This document shows positions 48,727 through 59,602 of a DNA stretch of 64,000 nucleotides, in pieces. The first letter of the stretch is position 1. The number at the start of each line of letters is the position of its first letter. The stretch comes from Sipunculus nudus (Eukaryota > Annelida > Sipuncula > Golfingiida > Sipunculidae), in the NCBI GenBank assembly GCA_026874595.1, contig CM049310.1:67162056-67226055 (forward strand), given 5' to 3'. Position numbers and translations under genes: made by a program. Below the pieces are notes generated by a model. That model made no database searches. It was not told the DNA's origin and saw nothing but the letters and a program-made list of their open reading frames with translations.

Positions 48727-49084
48727 ATATGCATAAAGTAGCAATGTTCTTATATTTCAAAATTATCTATTGCTTTTTCTTATATCCAATAACATTATTA
48801 TATTAAAGCTTAAATGTAAACCAGGATATGGGCTGAACAAAAGTGTAACGATATACTAAACATTTGCTATATCGGTTCATTTTTATTTCAGACAAAATCG
48901 TTTCTAAGTCCAAATATCTATTATATTAAAGAACGGGAAAAACAAAGCTGCCATAGTGTGTAACAGGCACAAAAATACATTAAGCCTTGAATTTGAAACG
49001 TCCGCCAAGTGATTTTATACTATTTATACATCAAACTAACTGAAAACTATATAATAATAAATATAAATATACTGAAAATGAATC
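48141..49084. other. non-coding stretch with (GA)n
   Basis: A GA run lies at about 48,688-48,724. No gene seen. Confidence 0.5.
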
Positions 49085-49860
49085 AATCCCTTCCCAATAA
49101 TGGTCAAGCATGTTCTCGTGGAAGCATTATGCCTGATGTAATTACCATTGCACAGGTTCGCATTATGACTGTAGGCCTTGGGATTTTTTTAATTAAATCC
49201 TGATTCTCGTATAATTGGAGGATATACTTTGCTAGATTTTTTTTTTTTTAATAATAGAAGGTGATAAAATCTGACCTCTTGACATCTGTAATAATTAATT
49301 CAAACTACAATAACGTTATTGCAGATGGGCGATATTAGGTGATTTAAATCTTTTTATCATCCAGTATCACTTCAAAAGCCTGAAAACTAGTAATTTCGCT
49401 GAAAATATGCCATATCAGTGTTATTTTGCATACAGATATGTTAGGTATTCAAAACATTTGAAGTAAATTTTCATTTTGCAAAATATATTTATACTCAAAA
49501 GAAAAATGGCGTCTTTTTTTTTTATTTTGAATACAAAATTGATCAATATTTTAATATTTACCTCATATTATTCATAAAAATTTGTTTGGGTATATGTAGA
49601 AAATTATGTTTCGTCATTTTAACAGTTCTTGGTTATTTGGACCAGACCGATCACGAACCAAATAATTAACAAAAATTAAATTGAATAAATAAATGCACAT
49701 TATTTAAAGATGGCCGCCGAAAAGACTATTAGCTGGGCATGCTGCACGTCAATCACATGTTTTCATGCAGTTCAGATGCCGTAGTAACTGTAAAACATAA
49801 TGGCATTTAGTCCCCAGTTTGGTAGTCAACACTGTTCTGGCTCATGGACTATTATATTTA
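49085..49860 (+). repeat. dispersed repeat family C, copy C (3' half)
   Basis: It begins near CCAATAATGGTCAAGCATGT, matching copy B around 36,545 in reverse, and runs through GCACAGGTTCGCATTATG, AAAACTAGTAATTTCGCTG, AAAGATGGCCGCCGAAAAG and CTGGCTCATGGACTA. The 5' half seen in copies A and B is absent. Confidence 0.7.
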
Positions 49861-49992
49861 TTTAGGTACAACATATAAAGCTATTGTTGCAGTTATATGA
49901 GCAGGGCAGAAACCAGACTCTGAGCCAGAAATAAAAAAAGATCAAAACCAGATAAAAAACCAAACCAAGAACAGATCAAAATCAGATAACTA

Positions 49993-50600
49993 GTGGCCCA
50001 TGGGCCATGACGCTTAGCTGAATTCAATGAATGTTGAACAATGAGCAAAATGACTGCCAGAGTGCAAACAAATCATGAATTTTGTGAAGAGTCCTTAGAA
50101 ATGGGTTTCAGTGGGCATTTGGACAGATGACAACTTCTTTTGAAAGTTTGGTTTATGAGAAAACTTTCCAAGATGGATTGACATGCCAAATTTTAGACCA
50201 ATACCTTGAACCACTTCGGAGATATGAGAATTTTTTACCAAAAGCAAATATACGGGTGGACGCCATGTGAAAATTATTACAGCTGGCGCCACCAGTCTTG
50301 TTTACGAGATGGAGGTGTCGAGGATCTATGAACATGCACGATTTCAACCCAGTACATTGAAGAACCACTAAGAAGAACAGATGGCAAATGCCCAGATAGA
50401 TGCTACGCAAAAAGTATTGTAGGTGGCGCCATCAGTCGCAATTACAAGATGGAGAGATCGAAGATCTATAAACATGCAAACTTTCAGCTTAATACATTGA
50501 GCCACTCCTGAGATATCGGCTGTTATCTAAAAAACACCCAGATTCAGACTGGACAGAATGGATTGCAGGTGGTGCCACCTGTCTTTGTTATGCACAACTA
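49993..50600 (+). repeat. tandem block with a unit of about 143 bp
   Basis: The core TGGCGCCACC or a variant occurs at 50,284, 50,424 and 50,570, each followed by AGTC and an ACAAGATGGAG-like stretch and then GATCTATAAACATGCA. Related units, spaced about 120 bp, lie in family C copy B (36,716 and 36,836). Confidence 0.7.
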
Positions 50601-52905
50601 CATAGGTGAGGGAACAACTATGCCGGGTTACGGAAAGATCGGTCCAAGGGTCTCAGAGGAGTTCTCCAGAAACGAACACAGTTTTTGTATCACATTTTTA
50701 ATTTTTTCGGGGGTACTTACATAGCTCAGAGGATATGGGTAACAGAGACCTAATTTCAGATTTCCATGAAGACTTTTCATGGACCTCCCTAGATGTCAAG
50801 TATGAAGATTCTAGAACAAGTGGTTACGATTTGTGCCCTGTTACAAGATGAGGCTTTTTTTGAAAGTCTCAAAAAGAGAAAAAAATGCTACAAATTAAAA
50901 AAAATATAGATGGCGCCACCATTCTGCAGGAACTGATGAAACACTGCATGATCAATATGCATGCAAAAAATCATTGCCATCAGTAAATTAGTTAAACAGA
51001 TACTGCAGCTTTTGTATCACATTTTTAATAATTCTTAGGGGTACTTATGAACCCCATAACTCGGAGGATATGGGTAACAGAGACCTAATTTCATGTATCC
51101 ACAGAGACTTTTCATGGAGCTCCCTTGATGTCAATTATAAGATTCCAGGTTCAGCGGTTACGATTTGTACCCTGTTAACAGATGACAGCTTCTTTGAAAG
51201 TCTCAAAAATAAAGAAAAAATTCGTAAAAATTGGAAAAATACAAGTGGCGCCACCAGGTTGCAGGAACTGATTTAACACTCCATGATCAATATGCCTGCA
51301 AAGAATCATGAAGATCAATGCATTAGTTATTCAGATACTGTAGCTTTTGTATCAAATTTTCAATTATTCTGAGGGGTACTTACTACGAAGGATATGGGCA
51401 ACAGAGACCTAATTTCATGTTTTCTCAGAGACTTTTCATGGAGCTCCCTTGATGTCAAGTTAGAAGAATCCAGGTCAAGCGGTTACAATTTGTGCCCTGT
51501 TAACAGATGACAGCTTCTTTTAGGTCTCAAAAATAAAGAAACAATTCGTAAAAATTAGAAAAAATACAGGTGGCGCCACCAGTTTGCAGGAACTGATGGA
51601 ACATCCCATGATCAATATTCATGCAAAGAATCATGGTGATCAATGCAGTAGTTATTCAGATACTTGAGCTTTTGTATCATATTTTGCATTATTCTGGGGG
51701 GGGGGGCGTACTTCGGAGCCCCATAGCTCGAAGGATATGGGAAACAGAGACCTAATTGCAGGTTTTGAAGGAGATTTTTCACGGACCTCCCTGGATATTA
51801 AGTTTGAAGATTCCAGGTCCAGTGGTTACGATTTGTGCCCTGTCAACAGATGACAGTTTCATTGCAGGTCTCAAAAAAAGTGAAAACAAATTCGTAAAAA
51901 TTGAAAAATTACAGGTGGCGCCACCAGTCTGCAGGAAGTGAATGAACATCCCATGATCAATATTCATGCAAAGAATCATGGCGATCAATGCAGTAGTTAT
52001 TAAGATATTTGAGCTTTCGTATCAAATTTTGCATTATTCTGGCAGGTACTTCGGAGCCCCAAAGCTTAAAGGATACGGGTAACAGAGACCTTATTTTAGG
52101 TTTTGAAGGAGATTTTTCATGGACCTCCCTAGATTTTAAGTTTGGAGATTCCAGGTCCAGTGGTTACGATTTGTGCCCTGTTAACAGATGACAGTTTCAT
52201 TGCAGGTCTCAAAAAAGATTAAAAAAAATTCGTAAAAATTGGAAAAATTACAGGTGGCGCCACCAGTCTGCAGAATATGATGGAACATCCCATGATCAAT
52301 ATTCATGCAAAGAATCATGGTGATCAATGCAGTAGTTATTCAGATACTTGAGCTTTTGTATCAAATTTTGCATTATTCTGGGGGGGGGGGGGGTACTTCG
52401 GAGCCCCATAGCTCGAAGGATATGGGAAACAGAGACCTAATTGCAGGTTTTGAAGGAGATTTTTCATGGACCTCCCTAGATATTAAGTTTGGAGATTCCA
52501 GGTCCAGTGGTTACGATTTGTGCCCTGTTAACAGATGACAGTTTCATTGCAGGTCTCAAAAAAAAGGGAAAAAAAATCGTAAAAATTGTAAAAATTACAG
52601 GTGGCGCCACCAGTCTGCAGAATGTGATGGAACATCCCATGATCAATATTCATGCAAAGAATCATGGTGATCAATGCAGTAGTTATTCTGATACTTGAGC
52701 TTTTATATAAAACTTTACATTGTCCTGTGGGGTACTTCGGAGCCTCATAGCTCGAAGGATATGGGTAACAGAGACCTAATTGCAGGTTTCCAAGGAGATT
52801 TTTCATGGACCTCCCTGGATTTCAAGTGAGAAGATTCCAGGTCCAGCGGTTACGATTTGTGCCCTGTTAACGGACGGCCGGACGGACGCCGGACAAAGGG
52901 TGATC
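50601..52905 (+). repeat. satellite-like array, unit about 340 bp, nearly 7 units
   Basis: TGGCGCCACC occurs at 50,911, 51,246, 51,571, 51,916, 52,255 and 52,602 (steps of 335, 325, 345, 339 and 347). Each unit holds ATTCATGCAAAGAATCATGG, a G tract of variable length, GGTACTTCGGAGCCCCATAG, GGATATGGGTAACAGAGACC, TTTTTCATGGACCTCCCT and GATTTGTGCCCTGTTAACAG. Units 4-6 are most alike and the first is most diverged. The array closes with GGACGGCCGGACGGACGCCG. Frames of 60-77 codons in it are repeat products. Confidence 0.92.
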
Positions 52906-52964
52906 GTTAAAGCTAAAAAACGGAAAAACAAATAAAAAATACAGATAAAAAAATAAAACCCATT

Positions 52965-53290
52965 TTATCCTCTTCTCCCTGTGCCTTCTGAATTCCATAT
53001 AAGTGGTATCTTTGCAATATTATATATGTGGTACCTTTGTCATGTTCCCATATATCTTCCTTTCACTTATATCTGTCTTCTGAACCCTGTATAAGTGGCA
53101 TCTCCGCCATATTCCCATATCTTTCTTTCACTGATATGTGTCTCTGAATGCTTTATAAATGGCACCTTTTCCATATTCCCACATATTCCTTCCACCTTTA
53201 TCTTCTGAACTTCATACACGTGTAATCTTCGCCATTTTCCTTATCTTCCTTGCACTGATCTTTGGTCTTCCTCACCTTTGTTTTCTTAAC
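52965..53290. repeat. degenerate minisatellite of about 65-85 bp, four units
   Basis: Units contain CTTCTGAA, then CATATAAGTGGTATCT or a variant (GTATAAGTGGCATCT, TTATAAATGGCACCT), then CCATATTCCCATATCTT. C/T-rich on the plus strand. Confidence 0.7.
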
Positions 53291-53446
53291 CTTTCATGAA
53301 ACCATTTCCTGTATTTCTCACAGCCAGTACTCTCACATTCTCTTTACTTGTAAGACTTTCCCCTACTTTCCACAAAGCAGCCAATTTTTCATTTAATTTG
53401 AGCTGTCCAACTATTACTTCAGCTTAACCCGTCCCTACTGCATCTA

Positions 53447-54067
53447 ATGGTAAAATTGTTAAGAGGAACATGTCACCGAGGTGATCATCAATTTCTATCT
53501 GAATCGATCAGAAACAATGCTTCCAAACCAAAACCAACCTTGATCTCAGGTGGTTTCCTTAATCACTCTGAAGTGCAAGCGCCCTATATGATTTACCAAG
53601 ATGCTTCGTCACAAGTAACTTGCAAGAGATTCGGACATATAATAGTAGGAGGAAATGATTGTATCACCAGAATTGTAACTATGTGTTTGATCCACATAGC
53701 AGAAATCACCTTAGGTACCCTACACCTTGTAGCACATAAGTTTGAACTGCAATCATAACTCTTCCAATATATCAAACTATGTATATTTCACGAAAGCAAC
53801 ATGTTTGAAGTAACATATTTCAGAATTACTCAAGTCACCATGAAAGCATATAAACTAAGATTGAAACGACAAACTAAACAGACAGCCAGTTCAGATGATC
53901 AGGCAGTGCATGAAATCCAGGCAGACATTGACCTTGTGGAAGACAAGATGAAACTTCTAGTCAAAAAGGAAGAAAAGCTGAGACATAACAGAAGCAAGCT
54001 GCTAGACAAAATGAAACGTAGACAAAAAGAAAGAAACGCTGACAAAGAATACAGGCAACCTGCTTGA
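53447..54067 (+). pseudogene. possible N-terminal part of a Helitron protein
   Basis: Two neighbouring frames (53,447-53,758 and 53,801-54,067) precede the clear Helitron domain on the same strand. The first begins LLRGTCHRGDHQF, similar to the LRG.FHQGD.RF type start seen in many animal Helitron proteins. The second is highly charged and probably coiled coil (runs of Lys, Glu and Arg). Similar Lys-rich text continues in broken frames to 54,218. Assignment rests on position and one motif, so it is tentative. Confidence 0.4.
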
Positions 54068-54217
54068 CAAAATAAAACTTACAGACACAAAGAAGGAAAC
54101 TGAGAAACAACAGAAGCAAACTGTCAGATAAAATTAAACTTACAGACGAAAAGAAAGAACAGCTGATAAAAAAATAAACTTAGGCAAACTGCAAGACAAA
54201 ATGAAACTTGCAGACAA

Positions 54218-54880
54218 ATGGCACGTGTCAGAGAATCAACCTGTAAAAAAAGACAAGAAAATGATTTTCCCAGTGAAGCAAAGAGGATAGCCAAAAAAGA
54301 AAAGAACGGTCCTATTACACAAGAAAATGAGACTCTGAGAAATACAGCCACCAGGGCACAAAGTCTGATGAATCCAATAAAAAAAAAGAATAAAAAATCA
54401 GTTTATTTGAAGCGGAAACAGGGCGCAGGTCTAACAGAGTGTATACAAGAATGTCATACTTCTGTATATAAAGGTCCCTTATATGTATGTAACTGTTGTA
54501 TTCAGACATGGTTCAGACACTCTGTAAAGAATTCTGACAGCTGGCCAGACAGAATAGATACCACTTTCCTAGCAACACACATTACACCTCTGAAATCAGT
54601 GGAGAATAAACAGTGGTTGTGCACAACTTGTGTTTTGACGCTCTTGAATGCCACAAGAGGTCAAAATTCTCAGGATGTAATTGAATGCGGGTTCATGATA
54701 AACCAACTGAATTAAGCTTGTACCCCTTAGAAGAAAGGCTTATTGCATTACGAATACCTTTCAAGCAGATAAGACAATTACCTAGAGGTTCGCAGTTGTC
54801 ACTGAAAGGATCATTGGTCAATGAACCTACCCATATTTAAACAACTGTGAACATGTTGCCTCAAACATCAGACTCTACTG
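54218..54880 (+). pseudogene. Helitron N-terminal conserved domain
   Basis: The long frame 54,218-54,715 contains GPLYVCNCCIQTWFR and NKQWLCTTCV, the paired CxxC motifs that open the conserved N-terminal region of animal Helitron Rep-helicase proteins. After a stop, another frame reads LEERLIALRIPFKQIRQLPR and then GSQLSLKGSLVNEP, which belongs directly after it in intact proteins. The role in transposition is probably DNA binding (inference). It is in order with the Rep and helicase parts further right. Confidence 0.75.
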
Positions 54881-55089
54881 CTACCATACCGATAAATCTG
54901 AAACGTAAACTTGCCTACAAATAGTAGATCACTCATAATGTACGTCCAGCTGTAATTGTTACTGCATTACACTAATTGATGAGACATAGTTGTAAAATGA
55001 TTCCAACATTACAATAAATACTAATGGGCTTCAATTTTTTTTAATTCATCGGAGCATTAATCTCATACCGCAGCTGACACATCAGTCAA

Positions 55090-56316
55090 TGGTTGTTTAT
55101 CCGATGATGACCATTTTGTAGAAATACAAGAAGATGAACAAGGAGACATTCTAGATACCATGCTTGATGATACAGAACTCACAGGGAATGACCTAATATC
55201 GGTAGCTCCAGGAAAAGGACAGAACTCTTTGAGTTTGTTTCAAGGGCATAGATTAAGGACATATGTCATTTCCAACAATATTCTGTGGGCAAAGGAAAGT
55301 AGCTGTTCATTACAGTGACATGCAAATATGATTTCATAGCTCTTGACCGCAGAATAGCTGCAAATGTTCTAACAAAATGAAATAACAGGGAAAGTTAGGT
55401 TAGCCTAGGATGCAAAACAAAAGGGAAAAATATTCAGTTCAGGATATTTCGAATGAAAGCATTGTCCATGAATTAAAAAGATTGGATGAAGGCTACAGTA
55501 TTTTCAGTTCCATGTACTAAGCTCTCCTCCATATTTTGAAGAACGTATTTAAGAACTGCTTGCATTGGTTAGACAATTAGGATGGCCAACATGGTTTATG
55601 CTACTATCAACTGCAGACACCCATTTGCAAGACCTGCTGATCATCCTTGGTAAACTGATTGTTGCCAAACTTATTCAAGTGATGACATCACACAAATACC
55701 TTAGTATATAAAACACGAATGTAGAAGGTTGATCCTGCAACATAAGTGCGATATTTTGATCACAGAATTCATTCATTTAATTACACTGTTTTACGAAGTC
55801 CATATTTCCCTCTTAGAAATCTGAAAGACTTTTTTGGCATAGTTGAATTTCAGTAGCGTGGCTCTTCTCATATTCATATGCTCATGTGGATTAAGAAAGC
55901 ACCCATTTATGGTCAACATGAACATGATGCTATCACAAAATACATTGATGAGCATGTTACTCGCTCAACAAATGATATGGTCCATTAAGAACTCATAGAT
56001 CTACAAACTCACAGACATTCCAGATCTTGTAGAAAAAAAAACAGTCTGTCGTTTTAACATTCCAATGCCTCCCATGCCACAAACTATAATAATCGAACCT
56101 CATGACACCAATGTTGATGAAAAACACAAGCAGAACAACCAAAAGATCTCACAGGCATTTTAAAGTTTAAATGTTTAAATGTTTAAATGATGAAAGTTTT
56201 AAAGTTTAAATGATGACAAAGACCTGCTGTTTCATGATTTTCTAACAACTTTAGAGGTCTCTCTAGATGACTATTACATGGTTTTGCGTTCATCCATTAA
56301 AGGTCCAAAGTATCCA
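55090..56316 (+). pseudogene. Helitron Rep (HUH nuclease) region
   Basis: Helitrons use a Rep HUH nuclease to nick and join single strands in rolling-circle transposition. Readable blocks in order are LDDTELTGNDLISVAPGKGQ (55,163 on), RQLGWPTWFMLLSTADTHLQ (55,575 on), RGSSHIHMLMW with the HUH motif His-Ile-His at 55,869-55,877, then KYIDEHV and CRFNIPMPPMPQ near 56,040-56,085. LDDYYMVLRSSIKGPKYPC ends at the LTR insertion (56,316). Many stops and frameshifts interrupt it. The catalytic Tyr pair, expected downstream, falls in the missing part. Confidence 0.8.
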
Positions 56317-56605
56317 TGTTATACGTCTGTTACATTTGTTTTTTAGACTTGATTCGTATGGCGCGGACGTGGCTCTTTGCTGTAGCAACCTCGCCTGGCC
56401 GGATTTTGCAGGCTCGGTGTAATCCGCATTGGTTGGACTATGACGTGTAGAAACAAAACACTCATGCTAATCTGGAACTTTCTGGGCTGGTCGCGCTCTA
56501 TGGGCGCGTGTCTTGTATTGTTCTTTGGGCGCGTGTGTATTATGTATTATTGGGTTCTTTTGATTGTTCGTGAAATAGAAGTTTCTAGGCTTTAGAGTGA
56601 GAAGC

Positions 56606-56613
56606 TATAAATA
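56606..56613 (+). promoter_or_regulatory. LTR TATA box (TATAAATA)
   Basis: TATAAATA followed by AGGGGCT is conserved at the same place in both solo LTRs (CTATAAATGGGGG and TATATAAAGGGG on the minus strand), while the DNA upstream of it differs. This marks the U3 promoter. Confidence 0.7.
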
Positions 56614-57030
56614 AGGGGCTCTGTTTAGAGCCGACAAAGAGGGGAGAGAGAAATATTCCAGTGTACACGGAAGAGTGTGAGTCAGTTTGTGGACCTTTCC
56701 GATAATTGCAGCAATTATAGATCTTCTTCGAAATTTGTAACGGATTTTATATAGTTTTCAGTTTGCCTGATCACTACCAGAATTTCACTTTTGGAATACA
56801 ACAGATTGTTTTTTGAATGAATTGGACTATTATTCTCTGAGAAGATTTATGTGAACTGTTCATCTGGATTATACGATTTTAAGGACTTGATGTCGTTGTG
56901 ACAGTGGTGGTATCAAGCTACTCTACACTTTATTTATTATACTGTGTAATTGTATTGATTACTGTTATACTGTTGTTATGCTGTTTAATTGTATTTATTT
57001 AGTGTATTTTAATGTTAGGGTTGTTGTAAG

Positions 57031-57036
57031 AATAAA
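57031..57036 (+). promoter_or_regulatory. LTR polyadenylation signal (AATAAA)
   Basis: AATAAATTATAATTATTTGT lies in the part conserved among the LTRs, about 425 bp after the TATA box and upstream of the U5-like end. Confidence 0.55.
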
Positions 57037-57192
57037 TTATAATTATTTGTCAACAAAAAACCACTGACTTCTTTATTCATTTCCCTAGACATTTCACGTG
57101 TTACAGAATCTGATTTCTTTTTATTCCCATAACAGGATTTGTGCTCGTCACGACTACGTGATCAGTTGTTATTAGGTTCCGTAACATAAAAT

Positions 57193-57210
57193 TGGGGACT
57201 TGTCCGGGAT
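57193..57210 (+). promoter_or_regulatory. primer binding site, tRNA-Pro-like
   Basis: TGGGGACTTGTCCGGGAT starts 6 bases after the LTR end. From memory it agrees at 16 of 18 positions with the primer site complementary to the 3' end of tRNA-Pro, which begins TGGGGGCTCG. It would prime minus-strand DNA synthesis. Confidence 0.7.
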
Positions 57211-57354
57211 GCTAAATAGTTTTGAAAATTTATTCGGCCTTGACCTAGAGACATTGTTTACAATATATTGTTTACAAGATTACGTATTGTTTACAATAAA
57301 TTGTTTACAGGATTCGTCTCAGTGTTTTTTTTGGTATTGTTTCAACATCTTAAT

Positions 57355-58530
57355 ATGGCAGATTTCAAACCTGAGACATTTGTTGAAGATCCCGACCCTG
57401 ATCAACTTGAACAGTTGACAAAAGAACAGTTGTTGCGTTTGGGACAACACTTAGAGCTTGGTGTGAAAAAAAAAACTTTGAGAGAGCCTGATATCATTGA
57501 TAAAATCATGCAAGATCTAGTTAGCAAAGGTTAAAGAGAGTGAAGTGGAAACATAAAAAAATGACAGCCTTGCCACGCAGTTAGAATTAAAGAAGTTAGA
57601 AATGCAACATGAGCTAGCATTAAAAGAGAGGGAAGAACGGTTAGAAAGAGAATGACTAGAAAAAGAAAAAGAATTTGAGGTAAAACTACTGGAGTAAGAA
57701 AGACTTAAACTAGAACATAGTCTACGTACTGCCCCAACTCACAGTTTTGATTTTACTAAACACATTAGACTTATCCCACCTTATCAAAGAAAAACAGGTT
57801 GATAAATATTTCTTACACTTTGAGAAGCTGAAAATTTAAAATGGCCTAAGGAAAATTGGACTATGCTATTACAAAGTGTATTGACTGGCAAGGCCAGAGA
57901 AATTTTTACAGAGCTTTCAGTAGAAGCAGCTGCTGACTATGACCAGGTTAAATGGTAATCCTAAAAGGTTATGAGTTAGTTCCGGAGGCTTACCGCCAGA
58001 AATTCAGAAATTGGGAAAAGCGCAAAGAACAGACCTATGTAGAATTTGATAGGACGAAAGAGCAGTTGTTTGATCGCTGGTGTAGTTCTAAAAATGTAAT
58101 GAAAGATTATGACAATTTGCGCCAGTTGATTTTGCTTGAAGAATTTAAGCGCTGCATTAACGTAGATGTTAAAACTTTTGATGAGAAAAGTCTTGAAACA
58201 CTTGACATTGTAGCTCAATTAGCTGATGATTATTCATTAACACACAAAATGTCCTTTACTAGCAAATCAAACCAGTCATTCAAAAACAAGAATGTAAATC
58301 AGTCTGGTCAAAAGAAGTTTAAGGCGCAGTCACCCAGTACTAGTAGTCCTGATAGTTCAGCTACACCTCAGTCCACGTCCACTGTGTATGAATCCAACCA
58401 AGGCCAGTCATTTTCGAAGAAAATCTGTAATTACCGCAAAAAGGAAGGTCATCTAATATCTGACTGCTTCAAACTTGCAAATAAATCAAAGAGCAAACCT
58501 TCTGGTTTTTGTTTCAAAATCTATGCATAG
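57355..58530 (+). pseudogene. Gypsy gag (matrix/capsid-like and zinc knuckle), broken
   Basis: Gag builds the particle that packages element RNA. The frame from ATG 57,355 begins MADFKPETFVEDPDPDQLEQ with a short helical N-terminal domain. It breaks at 57,532, then a coiled-coil Glu/Lys-rich stretch and the capsid start (IRLIPPYQ, then FLHFEKL, TGKAREIFTELS) can be followed in shifted frames to 57,951. The frame 57,952-58,530 gives the capsid C-part (GYELVPEAYRQKFRNWEK, EQLFDRWCSS) and a Ser/Gln-rich linker. The zinc knuckle is CNYRKKEGHLISDC: the second Cys of CCHC is Arg. Inactive. Confidence 0.85.
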
Positions 58531-58619
58531 CATAGTACAAGAGCCAAGCTGTTTTCATGTAAATAAGGGGCACAATTCCTTTATTGACTCTAAAAAAAAT
58601 TTGATGCTACGGAGGCCAC

Positions 58620-59280
58620 GTGCCGTCTGACTCTAAAGAAGAATCCGTAGCTTGTGGGGTAAAACCCTCATTTGATTCCTGTGAGGAATTTAATAAGGCT
58701 CGGTCATTTCAAGATTTCTGCGAGGAGTATCCACTAAATAAGTCCTTTTATGACTCTTGCGAGAGTATTTCAAATGAGGCCAGGTCCTCCTATGACAAAC
58801 AGAAGTTTGTTTCTGCTGAGGTAAATTCCTCTGTTGACTCCCATGAGGAGTTTGATTGTAAAAAGGATGTAGATTTCTTTAGTGACTCTGAAAAGAGTTT
58901 ATGACTGACACTGTCAGTGTCAGTTCTTTGTTTGATGAAGCCGAGGTAGTAGATTCCTCCCCTGGCTCTGAAATGGAGTTGTTTGAGCCATTCATACATG
59001 GTTTTGTATCAATTTCAAGTGATTTTTCAGATTCTACCCCTATAGGAATTTTGAGGACACTGGTTCAGGCTAGACTCTCATGTTAGCAAACGCTTTGCCA
59101 TTTTCTAATAGGTCTTTTACTGGTGCACATGCACTTGTAAATTGTGTGTTTTCAGACAGGCACACTTCAGTTCCGCTTCACAGTACACATTTAAAGTTAG
59201 ATTTGATTTCTAGGAATATTACGGTGGGCATAAGAACTACTTTACCCTTAAAGGGAATTCAGTTAGGCATTAGGCAATGA
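58620..59280 (+). pseudogene. Gypsy spacer and aspartic protease remnant
   Basis: The first part (58,620-58,904) is an acidic Ser/Asp/Glu-rich spacer with loose repeats (FDSCEEF, YDSCESI, VDSHEEFD). After a frame change the protease follows: the active-site triplet DTGS is read at 59,056-59,067, directly followed by a stop (59,071-59,073), then LANALPFSNR, VPLHSTHLKLDLIS and VGIRTTLP, as in retropepsins of this Gypsy group. It would mature Gag-Pol. The stop after the active site and a stop at 59,280 disable it. Confidence 0.75.
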
Positions 59281-59374
59281 TTTTGCAGGTGACAAAGTAC
59301 AGCCTGTACCAACAGTAACAGAAAAGCCGTCACTTGATCAGGACAATGATCCTGAAAGTCAGGAAATTCCTGCT

Positions 59375-59602
59375 TTGTATGCTTCATGTGCTGTAACAAG
59401 ATCTATGGCCAAGAAAAACACACATGAGGATAATGGTCCAGATAATTACACTCTGGCAGTCACTTGTGACTCGTCTAACGACTCGCCCGTACAGGATGCA
59501 GCATTTTCAAGGTCAGAAATTATTCCAGAACAGCATAAGGATCCTGATATTTCATGTTTGTTTCGCAGGGCAGTTTTTGACCTGTCACAGAACCCAGTTT
59601 GT
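59375..59602 (+). pseudogene. Gypsy pol segment between protease and integrase
   Basis: The frame reads YASCAVTRSMAKK (the CVVTRSMAK-like linker of this group) and then QHKDPDISCLFRRAVFDLSQ before ending on codons for Val-Cys at 59,597-59,602. There the frame is cut by the Helentron-like insertion and resumes in phase with Phe-Tyr-Val at 60,381. The product of 59,603-59,845 in the same frame is insertion sequence, not Gypsy. Confidence 0.75.

Larger units (their letters stand above)
56317..57186 (+). mobile_element. 5' LTR of the Gmr1-like Gypsy element
   Basis: It ends TAGGTTCCGTAACA at 57,186, directly before the primer site, and is homologous to the solo LTRs at 14,820 and 23,475. Its start is placed at TGTTATACG (56,317), with TGTTACATTTG at 56,328 as an alternative. 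U3 carries a TATA box (56,606-56,613), and R/U5 has AATAAA at 57,031-57,036 and the CACTGACTTCTTTATTCATT block. It interrupts the Helitron Rep frame. Confidence 0.88.
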
